Shown here in pieces: positions 9,292 to 16,600 of a stretch of 64,000 nucleotides of DNA; within the stretch, counting starts at the first letter, position 1, and the number at the start of each line of letters is the position of its first letter. This stretch comes from Dehalococcoidia bacterium. Lineage in GTDB: Bacteria > Chloroflexota > Dehalococcoidia > GIF9 > UBA5629. The notes beneath the pieces are model-generated. The model had not been told where the DNA came from and ran no database searches. It was given only the letters and a program-made list of their open reading frames with translations. A program made the position numbers and the translations under genes. The stretch covers positions 124,001-188,000 of the forward strand of contig JBAZEK010000002.1 of NCBI GenBank assembly GCA_041653995.1, read 5' to 3'.

Positions 9292-9302
9292 TAGTGCTGC
9301 AC

Positions 9303-9332
9303 ATGGTAACATCACAGATGAAAAGGTGTCAA
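9303..9332 (-). promoter_or_regulatory. trp operon promoter
   Basis: On the minus strand a perfect -35 TTGACA (9332-9327), 18-bp spacer, and -10 TACCAT (9308-9303). The expected start of transcription is near 9296, about 5 nt before the trpL ATG. Confidence 0.7.
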
Positions 9333-9421
9333 ATTTATGCGTGCCCCTGATAGTGAGGCCATGTTGTATGAGGTAAAAGTGGAACCGGAGTTCTACGGCA
9401 ACTGATAGCAGGCTTCGGGCG

Positions 9422-9450
9422 TTGACAGGTGCCCGTTATTTGGGCATACT
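9422..9450 (+). promoter_or_regulatory. Promoter of the O-methyltransferase gene
   Basis: TTGACA (9422-9427), 17-bp spacer, CATACT (9445-9450). The spacer holds a 5-bp inverted repeat TGCCC-N7-GGGCA that could be an operator. The -10 box is 9 bp before the ATG at 9460, so the mRNA is probably leaderless. It is divergent from the trp promoter. Confidence 0.65.
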
Positions 9451-9459
9451 CCATTAACG

Positions 9460-10476
9460 ATGAAGGGGCGCAAAGACGATCAGATAGACCTGTTCGGGTC
9501 CGATAACCTGGAGCAGGCGGCGGCTTTACTGGAGCTCAACTGGCAATTCCGCTCGTCGCGCGCCCTTATGGCTGCGCATCAACTGGGTTTCTTCGAGGCG
9601 CTGGCAAAACCGCGACAGGCAGATCAGGTCGCACTCAAGTGCGGCACAGATCCACGGATGACGGAAAAGCTTTTAATCGTCTGCTGCGCTCTGGGTGTAG
9701 TGAAGCGCGACGGGGAGCGTTTCGCGCTGACTAAGTTGGGATCGGACGTACTGCTGCAGGACAGCCCCCGCTACATCGGTGGCACAATAGACCACAATGA
9801 GATCCTCTGGTGGGCGACCACCGGACTCCCGGAAGTCGTACGCACAGGAAAACGCGATGCAGCTCCGGAGCCGCCCGAGCATTTCAAGCAGCATCTATTC
9901 GATAACTGGATCTGGGCCATGCACGGCATCGCATCCAACGGCCAGGCGCAATGGGTGGCCAGGCAGATCGACCTCAGCGACAGAAAGCTCCTGCTCGATG
10001 TAGCGGGCGGACCCGGCACCTACAGCATCGCATTGTGCCAGCGCTTCCCACATTTGAAGGCCGTTGTGTGGGACCTGCCGGAGACACTGGTTATCGCCAG
10101 GCAGGTGATCCAACGCTTCGGCATGAGCAAACGTGTTAAAGTCCAGGCAGGCGACTGGAGCAAAGACGAGTTCGGCTCAGGCTACGACTGCCTGCTGATG
10201 TCCAATATCCTGCACGGCCCGGGCAGCCACGCAGACGTAAGGCTGAAACAGGCTAAAAAGGCGTTAAAGCGGGGCGGGCTGCTGATAGTCCACGATTTCC
10301 TGCTGAACAACGACAGATCCGGCCCTCTGCCGGCATCCCTCTTCAACTTATGGCTGGGGACATACACGGTGAGCGAGATGATCGCGGTCATACGCAAAGC
10401 CGGATTCAGTGACGTATCGCTGATCGCCGGCAACGGGCAGCACGGCAGCGGGCTGATAACCGCACGGCGCCCGTGA
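9460..10476 (+). CDS. SAM-dependent O-methyltransferase (family 2 fold)
   Basis: 338 residues. An N-terminal winged-helix dimerisation domain (about 15-110) is followed by a Rossmann methyltransferase domain. Motif I is LLLDVAGGPGTYS near residue 180, then VVWDLPETL (SAM ribose acidic loop), the AGDW segment and RGGLLIVHDFLL. This layout matches the hydroxyindole/acetylserotonin O-methyltransferase family and the bacterial polyketide and carotenoid methyltransferases. The substrate is unknown. No ribosome-binding site precedes the ATG, and the promoter sits directly before it. An SDR follows about 100 bp downstream on the same strand. Confidence 0.85.
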   Translation: MKGRKDDQIDLFGSDNLEQAAALLELNWQFRSSRALMAAHQLGFFEALAKPRQADQVALKCGTDPRMTEKLLIVCCALGVVKRDGERFALTKLGSDVLLQDSPRYIGGTIDHNEILWWATTGLPEVVRTGKRDAAPEPPEHFKQHLFDNWIWAMHGIASNGQAQWVARQIDLSDRKLLLDVAGGPGTYSIALCQRFPHLKAVVWDLPETLVIARQVIQRFGMSKRVKVQAGDWSKDEFGSGYDCLLMSNILHGPGSHADVRLKQAKKALKRGGLLIVHDFLLNNDRSGPLPASLFNLWLGTYTVSEMIAVIRKAGFSDVSLIAGNGQHGSGLITARRP

Positions 10477-10577
10477 AATCCATCCGGGGCGCTCAGTCTT
10501 CAGGCAGCCCCGCAGCGAACTCAACGGCAACGTTAACGGCGGTAACTCAATCTAATTATGATAAGGGAGATCAATAT

Positions 10578-11342
10578 ATGGAACTGAAAGACAGAGTCAT
10601 TTTAATCACGGGCGCCTCGTCAGGCATCGGTAAAGCGGTGGCGCTGGCGCTGAGCCACGGGCATAACCGCATAGCCATATTGGCGCGCAGACAAGAATTG
10701 CTTTCCGATGTTGCTGAAAGCATCCGCAAGAACGGCAGCGAAGCGCTGGCCATCGTCGGCGATGCGCTGGATGAGAAGCAGGCGGCGGACGCCGTTCATG
10801 AGGCGGCGCAGAGATTCGGGCACATCGATATCGCGTTGCTGAATATAGGGATAGGACCTTCGCTCGAAATAGCAAAGGCCTCTCCCGATGACATCAAGCA
10901 GAACATGCGCATAAATTACGATACAATGATCAATTTCTTCTGTCCGCTCGTCCAGCAGATGAAAAAACAGGAGTCGGGCGGGATCATCGCCAATACCAAC
11001 TCACTGGCCGGGTTCGTGGGGCTCCCTACGCAGGGGCAGTACTCGGCCGCCAAGGCGGCCTGCCGCATGTTCCTGGATACCGCCCGCATTGAGCTCAAGC
11101 AGTACAACATCAGGGTGCTGACGATATGTCCCGGATTCGTAGTCACGGAAAGAAATAAGCACCAGGGGATTCCCCGCTCTCTCACGATGACCACGGATCA
11201 GGCGGCCAAACATATCCTGGCCGCTTTGAAATCAGAACGTAAGGAATACCTGTTTCCCAACCACCTGAAGACGGCCGTCATGCTGCCGAAATTTCTGCCG
11301 CGGTCTGCAACCGAGAGGCTGCTGTCCCGGTTCTCGCATTAG
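10578..11342 (+). CDS. Short-chain dehydrogenase/reductase
   Basis: 254 residues with LITGASSGIGKAVAL (nucleotide-binding TGxxxGIG), catalytic Ser in ANTNSLAG and YSAAK as YxxxK, then ICPGFVVTE. The usual NNAG is LNIG here, so the Asn of the tetrad is shifted or replaced. The open frame reaches 10473, overlapping the methyltransferase, but the ATG at 10578 has AAGGGAG about 8 nt upstream and gives a standard start. The C-terminus (PKFLPRSATERLL) resembles the membrane-associated SDRs such as sphinganine-type reductases. Substrate unknown. Confidence 0.88.
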   Translation: MELKDRVILITGASSGIGKAVALALSHGHNRIAILARRQELLSDVAESIRKNGSEALAIVGDALDEKQAADAVHEAAQRFGHIDIALLNIGIGPSLEIAKASPDDIKQNMRINYDTMINFFCPLVQQMKKQESGGIIANTNSLAGFVGLPTQGQYSAAKAACRMFLDTARIELKQYNIRVLTICPGFVVTERNKHQGIPRSLTMTTDQAAKHILAALKSERKEYLFPNHLKTAVMLPKFLPRSATERLLSRFSH

Positions 11343-11372
11343 TGACTGCACGATCACGTTTTTCAATTTTTA

Positions 11373-11401
11373 ATGTCAGCCGGTAAGTTGAATGTTATAA
11401 T
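11373..11401 (+). promoter_or_regulatory. Possible promoter of the GYD gene
   Basis: TATAAT at 11396-11401 with ATGTCA at 11373-11378 (4 of 6 match to TTGACA), spacer 17 bp. It is 60 bp before the ATG of the GYD-domain gene, which has its own AAGGAGG. Confidence 0.45.
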
Positions 11402-11460
11402 GGCGTCCACACACAGGCCGGCCGTCAGGCTGGGTCAGAAGTTATACGAAGGAGGTTGAT

Positions 11461-11757
11461 ATGCCGGTTTACATCGCGTTGACTCGTCTCAATGAGGTGG
11501 GGAGAGAGGCCGTCAAGACCAGTCCCAGTAAAATCAAAGCCAATAAAAAAGCGCTCGAGGCCATGGGGGTAAAAGTGCTGGGACAATATATCACACTGGG
11601 CCGCTATGACTTCATCAACGTTTTTGAGGCAAAGAACGAGGAGACCATTCTGAAGGCTGCGGTAAACCTTTCGGGAAAAGGCATCGCCCACACTGAGACA
11701 CTGGTAGCGCTCACGTTAGATGAGTTCCTTAAAATAGGCAAAAAGCGGGCCAAGTAG
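11461..11757 (+). CDS. GYD-domain protein
   Basis: 98-residue small cytoplasmic protein of the GYD family, named after the conserved Gly-Tyr-Asp; here it reads LGRYDFINVFEA around residue 60. The fold is ferredoxin-like and the biochemical role of the family is not established. AAGGAGG lies 6 nt before the ATG. It is preceded by its own candidate promoter and converges on the CrtI-like oxidoreductase. The 110-bp gap after it holds a CCGCC/GGCGG hairpin without a T tract. Confidence 0.85.
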   Translation: MPVYIALTRLNEVGREAVKTSPSKIKANKKALEAMGVKVLGQYITLGRYDFINVFEAKNEETILKAAVNLSGKGIAHTETLVALTLDEFLKIGKKRAK

Positions 11758-11866
11758 AGATATTCTGCATTATCCACATTCGATGATTAGCCTGCCCGTC
11801 GCCATAAACCGCCGGAGATAGGCGGAATGGATAGGCGAACCTGATAAGACTGGATTTATTCTGAGA

Positions 11867-13393
11867 TTACCGGTTTTGCAGGATCTGCCCGACCGCTTTG
11901 CGCGCCCCGGACATCACATTCGCCACGCCTCCGCCGCTTTCGCTCTGGGCGCCGATGAACCACAGCCCCTGGATAGGCGTCTTATGGGCCGGCGGCTTGT
12001 TGCCCATGACGGGAGGCACCCCGCCGAACGAATGGTGTTTCAGATGGGTGCGCAGGCGGAAATCTTCGGGGGTGAGTATGAGACGGGTTTTGGTATGCCG
12101 GCGCAGGCCGGGTACATGGCGTTCGGCCGTCTCCACAAGTTTATCCGCCAGCTCCTCACGGCGGCTGCTCCAGGACCCTTCGGCCAGCGTATCCGGCGCT
12201 ACAGTATAGATCGTCACCGCATGCTGGCCCGACGGCGCCAGCGATGGTGAATGCAGCGAAGGCACATAGATGAGCAGCCCGTCCCTGCCCTCATGGTAAT
12301 GACCGGAGCGCAGACGCTGCACCGCTTCCTCCAGATCGTGAATATAGTAATAGTAGCAGAGCGCCGCCGGCTGATACGGTGTTGGATCAAAGTCTATTCC
12401 CAACTGCACCATCAGCACCGACTCCATCAGGCGATTGCACTCGACCTGATTGATTAAATCCGCAGGCAGGTTCTCCCTGCCGACCAGGTCGAAGAACACC
12501 TTTTTCATACCTCCAGAGGCCAGCACCACGTCTGCAGCTTCAAAACCACCTCCAACCATCCCCACCCCTTTGACCCGGCCTTCCTCGATCACGATCTTGC
12601 TGACGGCGGTGCCGGTGATGACCTTGCCTCCATTCTCCAGGATCGCCCCCTGAACGGCATCAACCAGTGTCCGGCAGCCCCCGATAATATAACAGAACGC
12701 AGCCTGTGCGCTCCTGGTGCCCGGGTAGGCCGGGATACGCTTGTCGAATGCCGTCTCGAGATGGATGGCGGGCACTCCCAGGGCCGGGAACTCGCTGGGC
12801 GCGGTGACGAAATCGGCCACGATACCCAGGAAGAATGTTTTAAGGACGGGCGACTTGAAGTAATGGTCCATCAACTGCGCGCCGCTCCAGTTCAGCCTGC
12901 CCTTGACCTTTTGAAAGGCTATTAACATGCGCAGCTTGAGCCACAGCGCTGCCGGACCCCGGGCCATCTCGACCCGGCGGGCCAGCGACATAAGATCGAT
13001 CATCTGATCGTAGAAGCGATAGTAGCTGTCGAGCTGTACGCTCTCGTCCGGAAATATCTTCTTCAGGTGCTCCCGCCGCCAGTAAGGGCCCTCATATTCC
13101 CGGGGTTTCCACAGCGTAAATTCGGGCAGCGATAGTCCGCGGTCTTCGCGCACCACTTTGACCCGATCGCTGACACCCAGTTCCTCCAGTATGAGGCGTC
13201 CCTTGTCGCCCGGCGCGAAGCCCTCTATCAGAAGCGGGCCGATATCCCAGGCGAATCCGTCCTTCGACACGGTTGCAGTCACTCCACCGGCAGTTGGAAA
13301 CTGCTCGAACACCGTGACGGAATGCCCGGCCCCGGCCAGATACGCCCCGGCGGTCAGGCCGGACATGCCGGAACCTATAACTATTGCCTTCAT
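11867..13393 (-). CDS. Phytoene desaturase/CrtI-like FAD oxidoreductase
   Basis: 508 residues. The N-terminal dinucleotide fold is IVIGSGMSGLTAGAYLAGAG followed by VTVFEQFPTAGGVTA. A C-terminal FAD-contact segment GLWFIGAQSESGGGVANVM closes the protein. This is the amine oxidase/CrtI superfamily, which also contains carotenoid isomerases and the many CrtI-like proteins of Dehalococcoidia that do not sit in carotenoid clusters. No other carotenoid gene is nearby, so a role in carotenoid synthesis is not supported. AGGAG precedes the ATG. It lies 39 bp downstream of a GPH transporter, probably in one operon. Confidence 0.82.
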   Translation of the reverse strand: MKAIVIGSGMSGLTAGAYLAGAGHSVTVFEQFPTAGGVTATVSKDGFAWDIGPLLIEGFAPGDKGRLILEELGVSDRVKVVREDRGLSLPEFTLWKPREYEGPYWRREHLKKIFPDESVQLDSYYRFYDQMIDLMSLARRVEMARGPAALWLKLRMLIAFQKVKGRLNWSGAQLMDHYFKSPVLKTFFLGIVADFVTAPSEFPALGVPAIHLETAFDKRIPAYPGTRSAQAAFCYIIGGCRTLVDAVQGAILENGGKVITGTAVSKIVIEEGRVKGVGMVGGGFEAADVVLASGGMKKVFFDLVGRENLPADLINQVECNRLMESVLMVQLGIDFDPTPYQPAALCYYYYIHDLEEAVQRLRSGHYHEGRDGLLIYVPSLHSPSLAPSGQHAVTIYTVAPDTLAEGSWSSRREELADKLVETAERHVPGLRRHTKTRLILTPEDFRLRTHLKHHSFGGVPPVMGNKPPAHKTPIQGLWFIGAQSESGGGVANVMSGARKAVGQILQNR

Positions 13394-13432
13394 AACGTAC
13401 TCCTGTCCGTTGAGACCGTCCGCCTGATAAGC

Positions 13433-14794
13433 CTACGCTGTTCCACCTTTCCGCTCCGCCAGCTCCTTCACCAGGGCGGCGTGGCTCTGGCGCGTGATGG
13501 GATACCAGATCAGGAAAGGCAGGCTGATTATGAGTATCACGGAAGGCACTACCGCGAAAAAGAGGCGTATGCCGAACAACGCGTGTTCCGTCTGCGCCAC
13601 GTTCGGCACGTAACCGTACAGCTGTAAAGCCCATCCACAGACAGCCACTCCGAGCGCACTGGTGAACTTGGACAGGAAAGCCCACAGCCCGTAATAGATT
13701 CCTTCGCGCCGCTCACCGGTCATCTCCTCGTCATACTCGACCACATCGGGCAGCATGCTCCAGGGGAAAACCCACTGCGCGGAGAATCCGATGCCGACTA
13801 CCACCGCTACCAAATAGATCCACGGCGTGGGGCCGTAGGGGAAAAAAAAGCCGGTGATAATGGCCCCTGAAGCTATGAACAATCCCAGCGCGTATGAAGG
13901 GCCTTTGTTGATCCTGTCCGAGACCAGCTTGGCCGGTATGAGACAAATACCGATCGTCACCAGCATGACCAGCAATATATATGAGACCTGGTCTTTCATA
14001 TCCAGTTGATACTGGATGAAATAGGGCACCAGTGCGGTCAGCACCGTGAAGCTGAAGCTGCTCAGTATGAAGGCGATCATTAAAATTACAAAGGGCCTGT
14101 TCTTGAACGCAGTCAAGACCGCGCTGACCGGCGGCATTTTTGATGGTTCTCCTGCCGACTCGGGCGATTCCTTGATCGAAAGTGTGGTAATCAGGATAGT
14201 GATTGCAGCTATGGTTCCAAAGACTGCGCCGGTGGCGCTCCATGCCTGCTGCAGGTCCAATCCCGCGCCCCGGAAAATCCCGGCCAGCATGGTGGTCAAA
14301 GCTGCGCCCAGGATATATCCGACTACGTTATACACCATGCGGATCGAGGTCAGGCTGGCGCGCTCGTTGTAGTCGCGGGTCAGCTCGGGGGTCAGGGCAT
14401 AGTAGGGAGTACAGGTCATGGTATGGAAGGTGTCCACCAACCAGAAGCTGAGCAGCACGGCAAAAAAGGCAGACACGCCTTCCAACCCCGTAGGCAGTGA
14501 GAACATGATCCAGGCGGCAAAACCGAGGGGCACAGCGCCGATGACCATGAAAATCCGCCGCCTGCCGAAACGTGAACGCACGCGGTCCGACCAGTAACCG
14601 AAAAGAGGATCGTTGATTGCATCCCAGGTGATTTTACCGACGAGCAGCGCCGCACCGGCCAGAGCGGGATTGATGCCTGCCACATCGGTGTAATAGTAGA
14701 GCAGGAAGAACTGCATGGCGGACGTTATCAGGGAAAAGCCCAGGTCGGCCAGACCATATCGGAATTTAAGGCCGAACGACAATTTTTGGTCCAT
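13433..14794 (-). CDS. MFS transporter, GPH (sugar:cation symporter) family
   Basis: 453 residues with about 12 membrane segments and the MFS_2 signatures DPLFGYWSDRVRSRFGRRR after helix 2 and LPDVVEYDEEMTGERREG in the second half. Family members move glycosides, pentoses or hexuronates with Na+ or H+, but substrates in anaerobic Chloroflexota are unproven. The frame opens at a GTG four codons earlier; ATG 14794 with GAGGTG upstream is preferred. It is paralogous to the transporter at 16601, and each is next to a different catabolic gene. Confidence 0.85.
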   Translation of the reverse strand: MDQKLSFGLKFRYGLADLGFSLITSAMQFFLLYYYTDVAGINPALAGAALLVGKITWDAINDPLFGYWSDRVRSRFGRRRIFMVIGAVPLGFAAWIMFSLPTGLEGVSAFFAVLLSFWLVDTFHTMTCTPYYALTPELTRDYNERASLTSIRMVYNVVGYILGAALTTMLAGIFRGAGLDLQQAWSATGAVFGTIAAITILITTLSIKESPESAGEPSKMPPVSAVLTAFKNRPFVILMIAFILSSFSFTVLTALVPYFIQYQLDMKDQVSYILLVMLVTIGICLIPAKLVSDRINKGPSYALGLFIASGAIITGFFFPYGPTPWIYLVAVVVGIGFSAQWVFPWSMLPDVVEYDEEMTGERREGIYYGLWAFLSKFTSALGVAVCGWALQLYGYVPNVAQTEHALFGIRLFFAVVPSVILIISLPFLIWYPITRQSHAALVKELAERKGGTA

Positions 14795-14986
14795 GCTGCA
14801 CCTCACGAATAAATCAATATCTCACGATAGACAGAGCGGACGAAACGAGTACCTGTCTCTCCAGCAACATACCCAACCTTGATCGACATAGTATATGTAA
14901 ACAGACAGATAATCTCAACCGGCCGGTTTAAATGTACCAAACGCTTCTGCTAATATTTTTCGAATATCCGCAGGAGGTGGAATCAA

Positions 14987-15234
14987 ATGGTCCGCTGACA
15001 ACCTGCCGGGATCGCCTCAAGTATAGTAACGAAAAGGAACGGGTCAGAGGTCATCCTGGTTGAAAGGTTCGTCCCCCTGGCCGGAGAAAACGACAACGTT
15101 GCCACCAGAAAATGGTACCTGTTCGATCCGGAAGCGCTGAAATGCCTAATTTCGATATGCTGAGCAAGGCCGGTTTGAAACTGCGGGTCAATTCCCTGAT
15201 TATCGACACTATCGTGAATAAGAAAAGAATTTAA
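14987..15234 (+). pseudogene. Decayed FAD-dependent oxidoreductase (FAD_oxidored type)
   Basis: The main content of the 483-bp gap 14795-15277. An AGGAGG and ATG (14987) lead into a stop after three codons. From 15002 the frame reads PAGIASSIVTKRNGSEVILV, then ERF, the remains of a GGGPAG Rossmann fold and its second strand. The same frame jumps to YLFDPEALKCL, which in intact relatives lies far downstream, and stops. The adjacent frame continues with FDMLSKAGLKLRVNSLIIDT up to a TAA at 15234. This implies a lost N-terminal piece, an internal deletion and a frameshift. It would have been the first gene of the PaaK-like/MFS operon. Confidence 0.65.
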
Positions 15235-15277
15235 GCTGTGATATAATTCCTCCAAAATACGCAGGGAGGCTCTGACG

Positions 15278-16546
15278 ATGGCGCAGAAAGTGGACCTTTT
15301 CCCTCACGACAGCTCGCTCGAGCGGCTGCCCGCTCCCCAAAGGGACAAGGAAATGTCCCGGAAGCTGCAGCGCCTCATCGCCTATGCGTACGGCAAAGCC
15401 CCCGGCTTCAAGCTGCGCATGGACGGGGCGGGGATCAAACCGGGCGACATCAAGGCCCTGGCGGACCTGCAGAGAATTCCGGTCCTGCGCAAGGACGACC
15501 TGATCAAGCTGCAGAAGGAGCTTCCGCCCTTCGGGGGCTATCTGGCCGTACCCCTGGATGAGATCGACCACATCTATCAATCGCCGGGCCCGATCTATGA
15601 CCCGCAGAGGAGGTTGAAGCAGGGCACCCTGCCGCCCGACATGGGCAAAGGACAGATAGCCGTTAACACCTGGTCCTATCACATCACCCCGGCGGGAATG
15701 TTAATGGACCGCCTGCTGAGGGCAATGGGTTTCACCGTCTTCCCGGCGGGGACGGGCAATACCGATCTCCTGGTGCAGATAATGCGCGACCTGAAGGTAT
15801 CATACTTCGTGGGGACTCCATCCTTCCTGGCCGCCATCATCAAAAGAGCGGAGGAAATGGGATTCGATATCAAAAAGGACTTCAACCTGAAATACGCACA
15901 GGTCTTCGGCGAGATGGGAGGGGACCCCCTGAGGAAGATGTTCAGCGAGAAATACGGCATCACCTGTGTGGGCGGCGACAACTATTTGACCGCCGATATA
16001 GGCCCCATCGCGGGCTCCTGTGAAAAGGGCGCAGGCATGCACGTCAACACCGACGTGATCGTTGAAATAGTCGACCCGTCGACCGGCCGGGCCCTGCCTG
16101 CCGGCGAGGTCGGCGAGGTGGTGGTGACTCCCTTCGATGAAGTATATCCCCTGATACGCTTCGGAACGGGTGACCTCTCGATGCTGGTGACCGAAACCTG
16201 CGCATGCGGCCGGACTACATCCCGCCTGCCTAAAATCATGGGCAGAAGCGGAGACGCCGTCCGTGTACGCGCCATGTTCGTGCATCCCAGGCAGACCGAC
16301 GAGGTTATCTCGAAGTTCGGGGAGATAGCACGTTACAGGATCCTGGTTAACAGGCCGGCCGACAGGGATGAGATGCTGCTGCAGGTGGAGCTCAAGGCCG
16401 GTCCCGCGGACCGGGACGCCTGGGAAGAATCGCTGAGAAAGGAATTCCAGAATACCTGCAAGGTGAGGTTCGACGCTCTGGAAGTCTTGCCCGCCGGCAG
16501 CATTCCGGGCGGTGAGAAGACAATCGTCGACAGGCGCGTTTATTAG
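15278..16546 (+). CDS. PaaK-like (phenylacetate-CoA ligase family) adenylate-forming protein
   Basis: 422 residues, resembling PaaK over its length: N-terminal LIAYAYGKAPGFKLRM, the GTPSFLAAIIKRAEEMG middle segment, GEMGGDPLR, the YPLIRFGTGDLSML motif with the ribose-binding Asp, CACGRTTSRLPKIMGRSGDAVRVR, and the C-terminal small domain. The Ser/Thr/Gly-rich P-loop of PaaK (SSGTTGKP) is replaced by YQSPGPIYDP, so ATP handling may differ. It probably activates an aromatic or other carboxylic acid to a CoA ester. GGGAGG precedes the ATG. A GPH transporter follows after 54 bp, likely co-transcribed. Confidence 0.8.
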   Translation: MAQKVDLFPHDSSLERLPAPQRDKEMSRKLQRLIAYAYGKAPGFKLRMDGAGIKPGDIKALADLQRIPVLRKDDLIKLQKELPPFGGYLAVPLDEIDHIYQSPGPIYDPQRRLKQGTLPPDMGKGQIAVNTWSYHITPAGMLMDRLLRAMGFTVFPAGTGNTDLLVQIMRDLKVSYFVGTPSFLAAIIKRAEEMGFDIKKDFNLKYAQVFGEMGGDPLRKMFSEKYGITCVGGDNYLTADIGPIAGSCEKGAGMHVNTDVIVEIVDPSTGRALPAGEVGEVVVTPFDEVYPLIRFGTGDLSMLVTETCACGRTTSRLPKIMGRSGDAVRVRAMFVHPRQTDEVISKFGEIARYRILVNRPADRDEMLLQVELKAGPADRDAWEESLRKEFQNTCKVRFDALEVLPAGSIPGGEKTIVDRRVY

Positions 16547-16600
16547 ATTTTGGCGGCGTTATAGCCAAACGATATTACTTGAGGCTACAAGGAGGGGATC

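Noticed and set aside
9119..9300. T-box riboswitch upstream of trpE
   Set aside because: No T-box consensus or specifier-stem layout; the ORF with three Trp codons and alternative stems explains the region better.
11867..13393. Carotenoid desaturase gene as part of a pigment cluster
   Set aside because: CrtI-like fold is clear but no CrtB, CrtE or other carotenoid gene is nearby; left as a general oxidoreductase.
14983..15255. 90-codon minus-strand ORF in the 14.8-15.3 kb gap
   Set aside because: Opposite strand of the decayed FAD oxidoreductase; no motif or ribosome-binding site.
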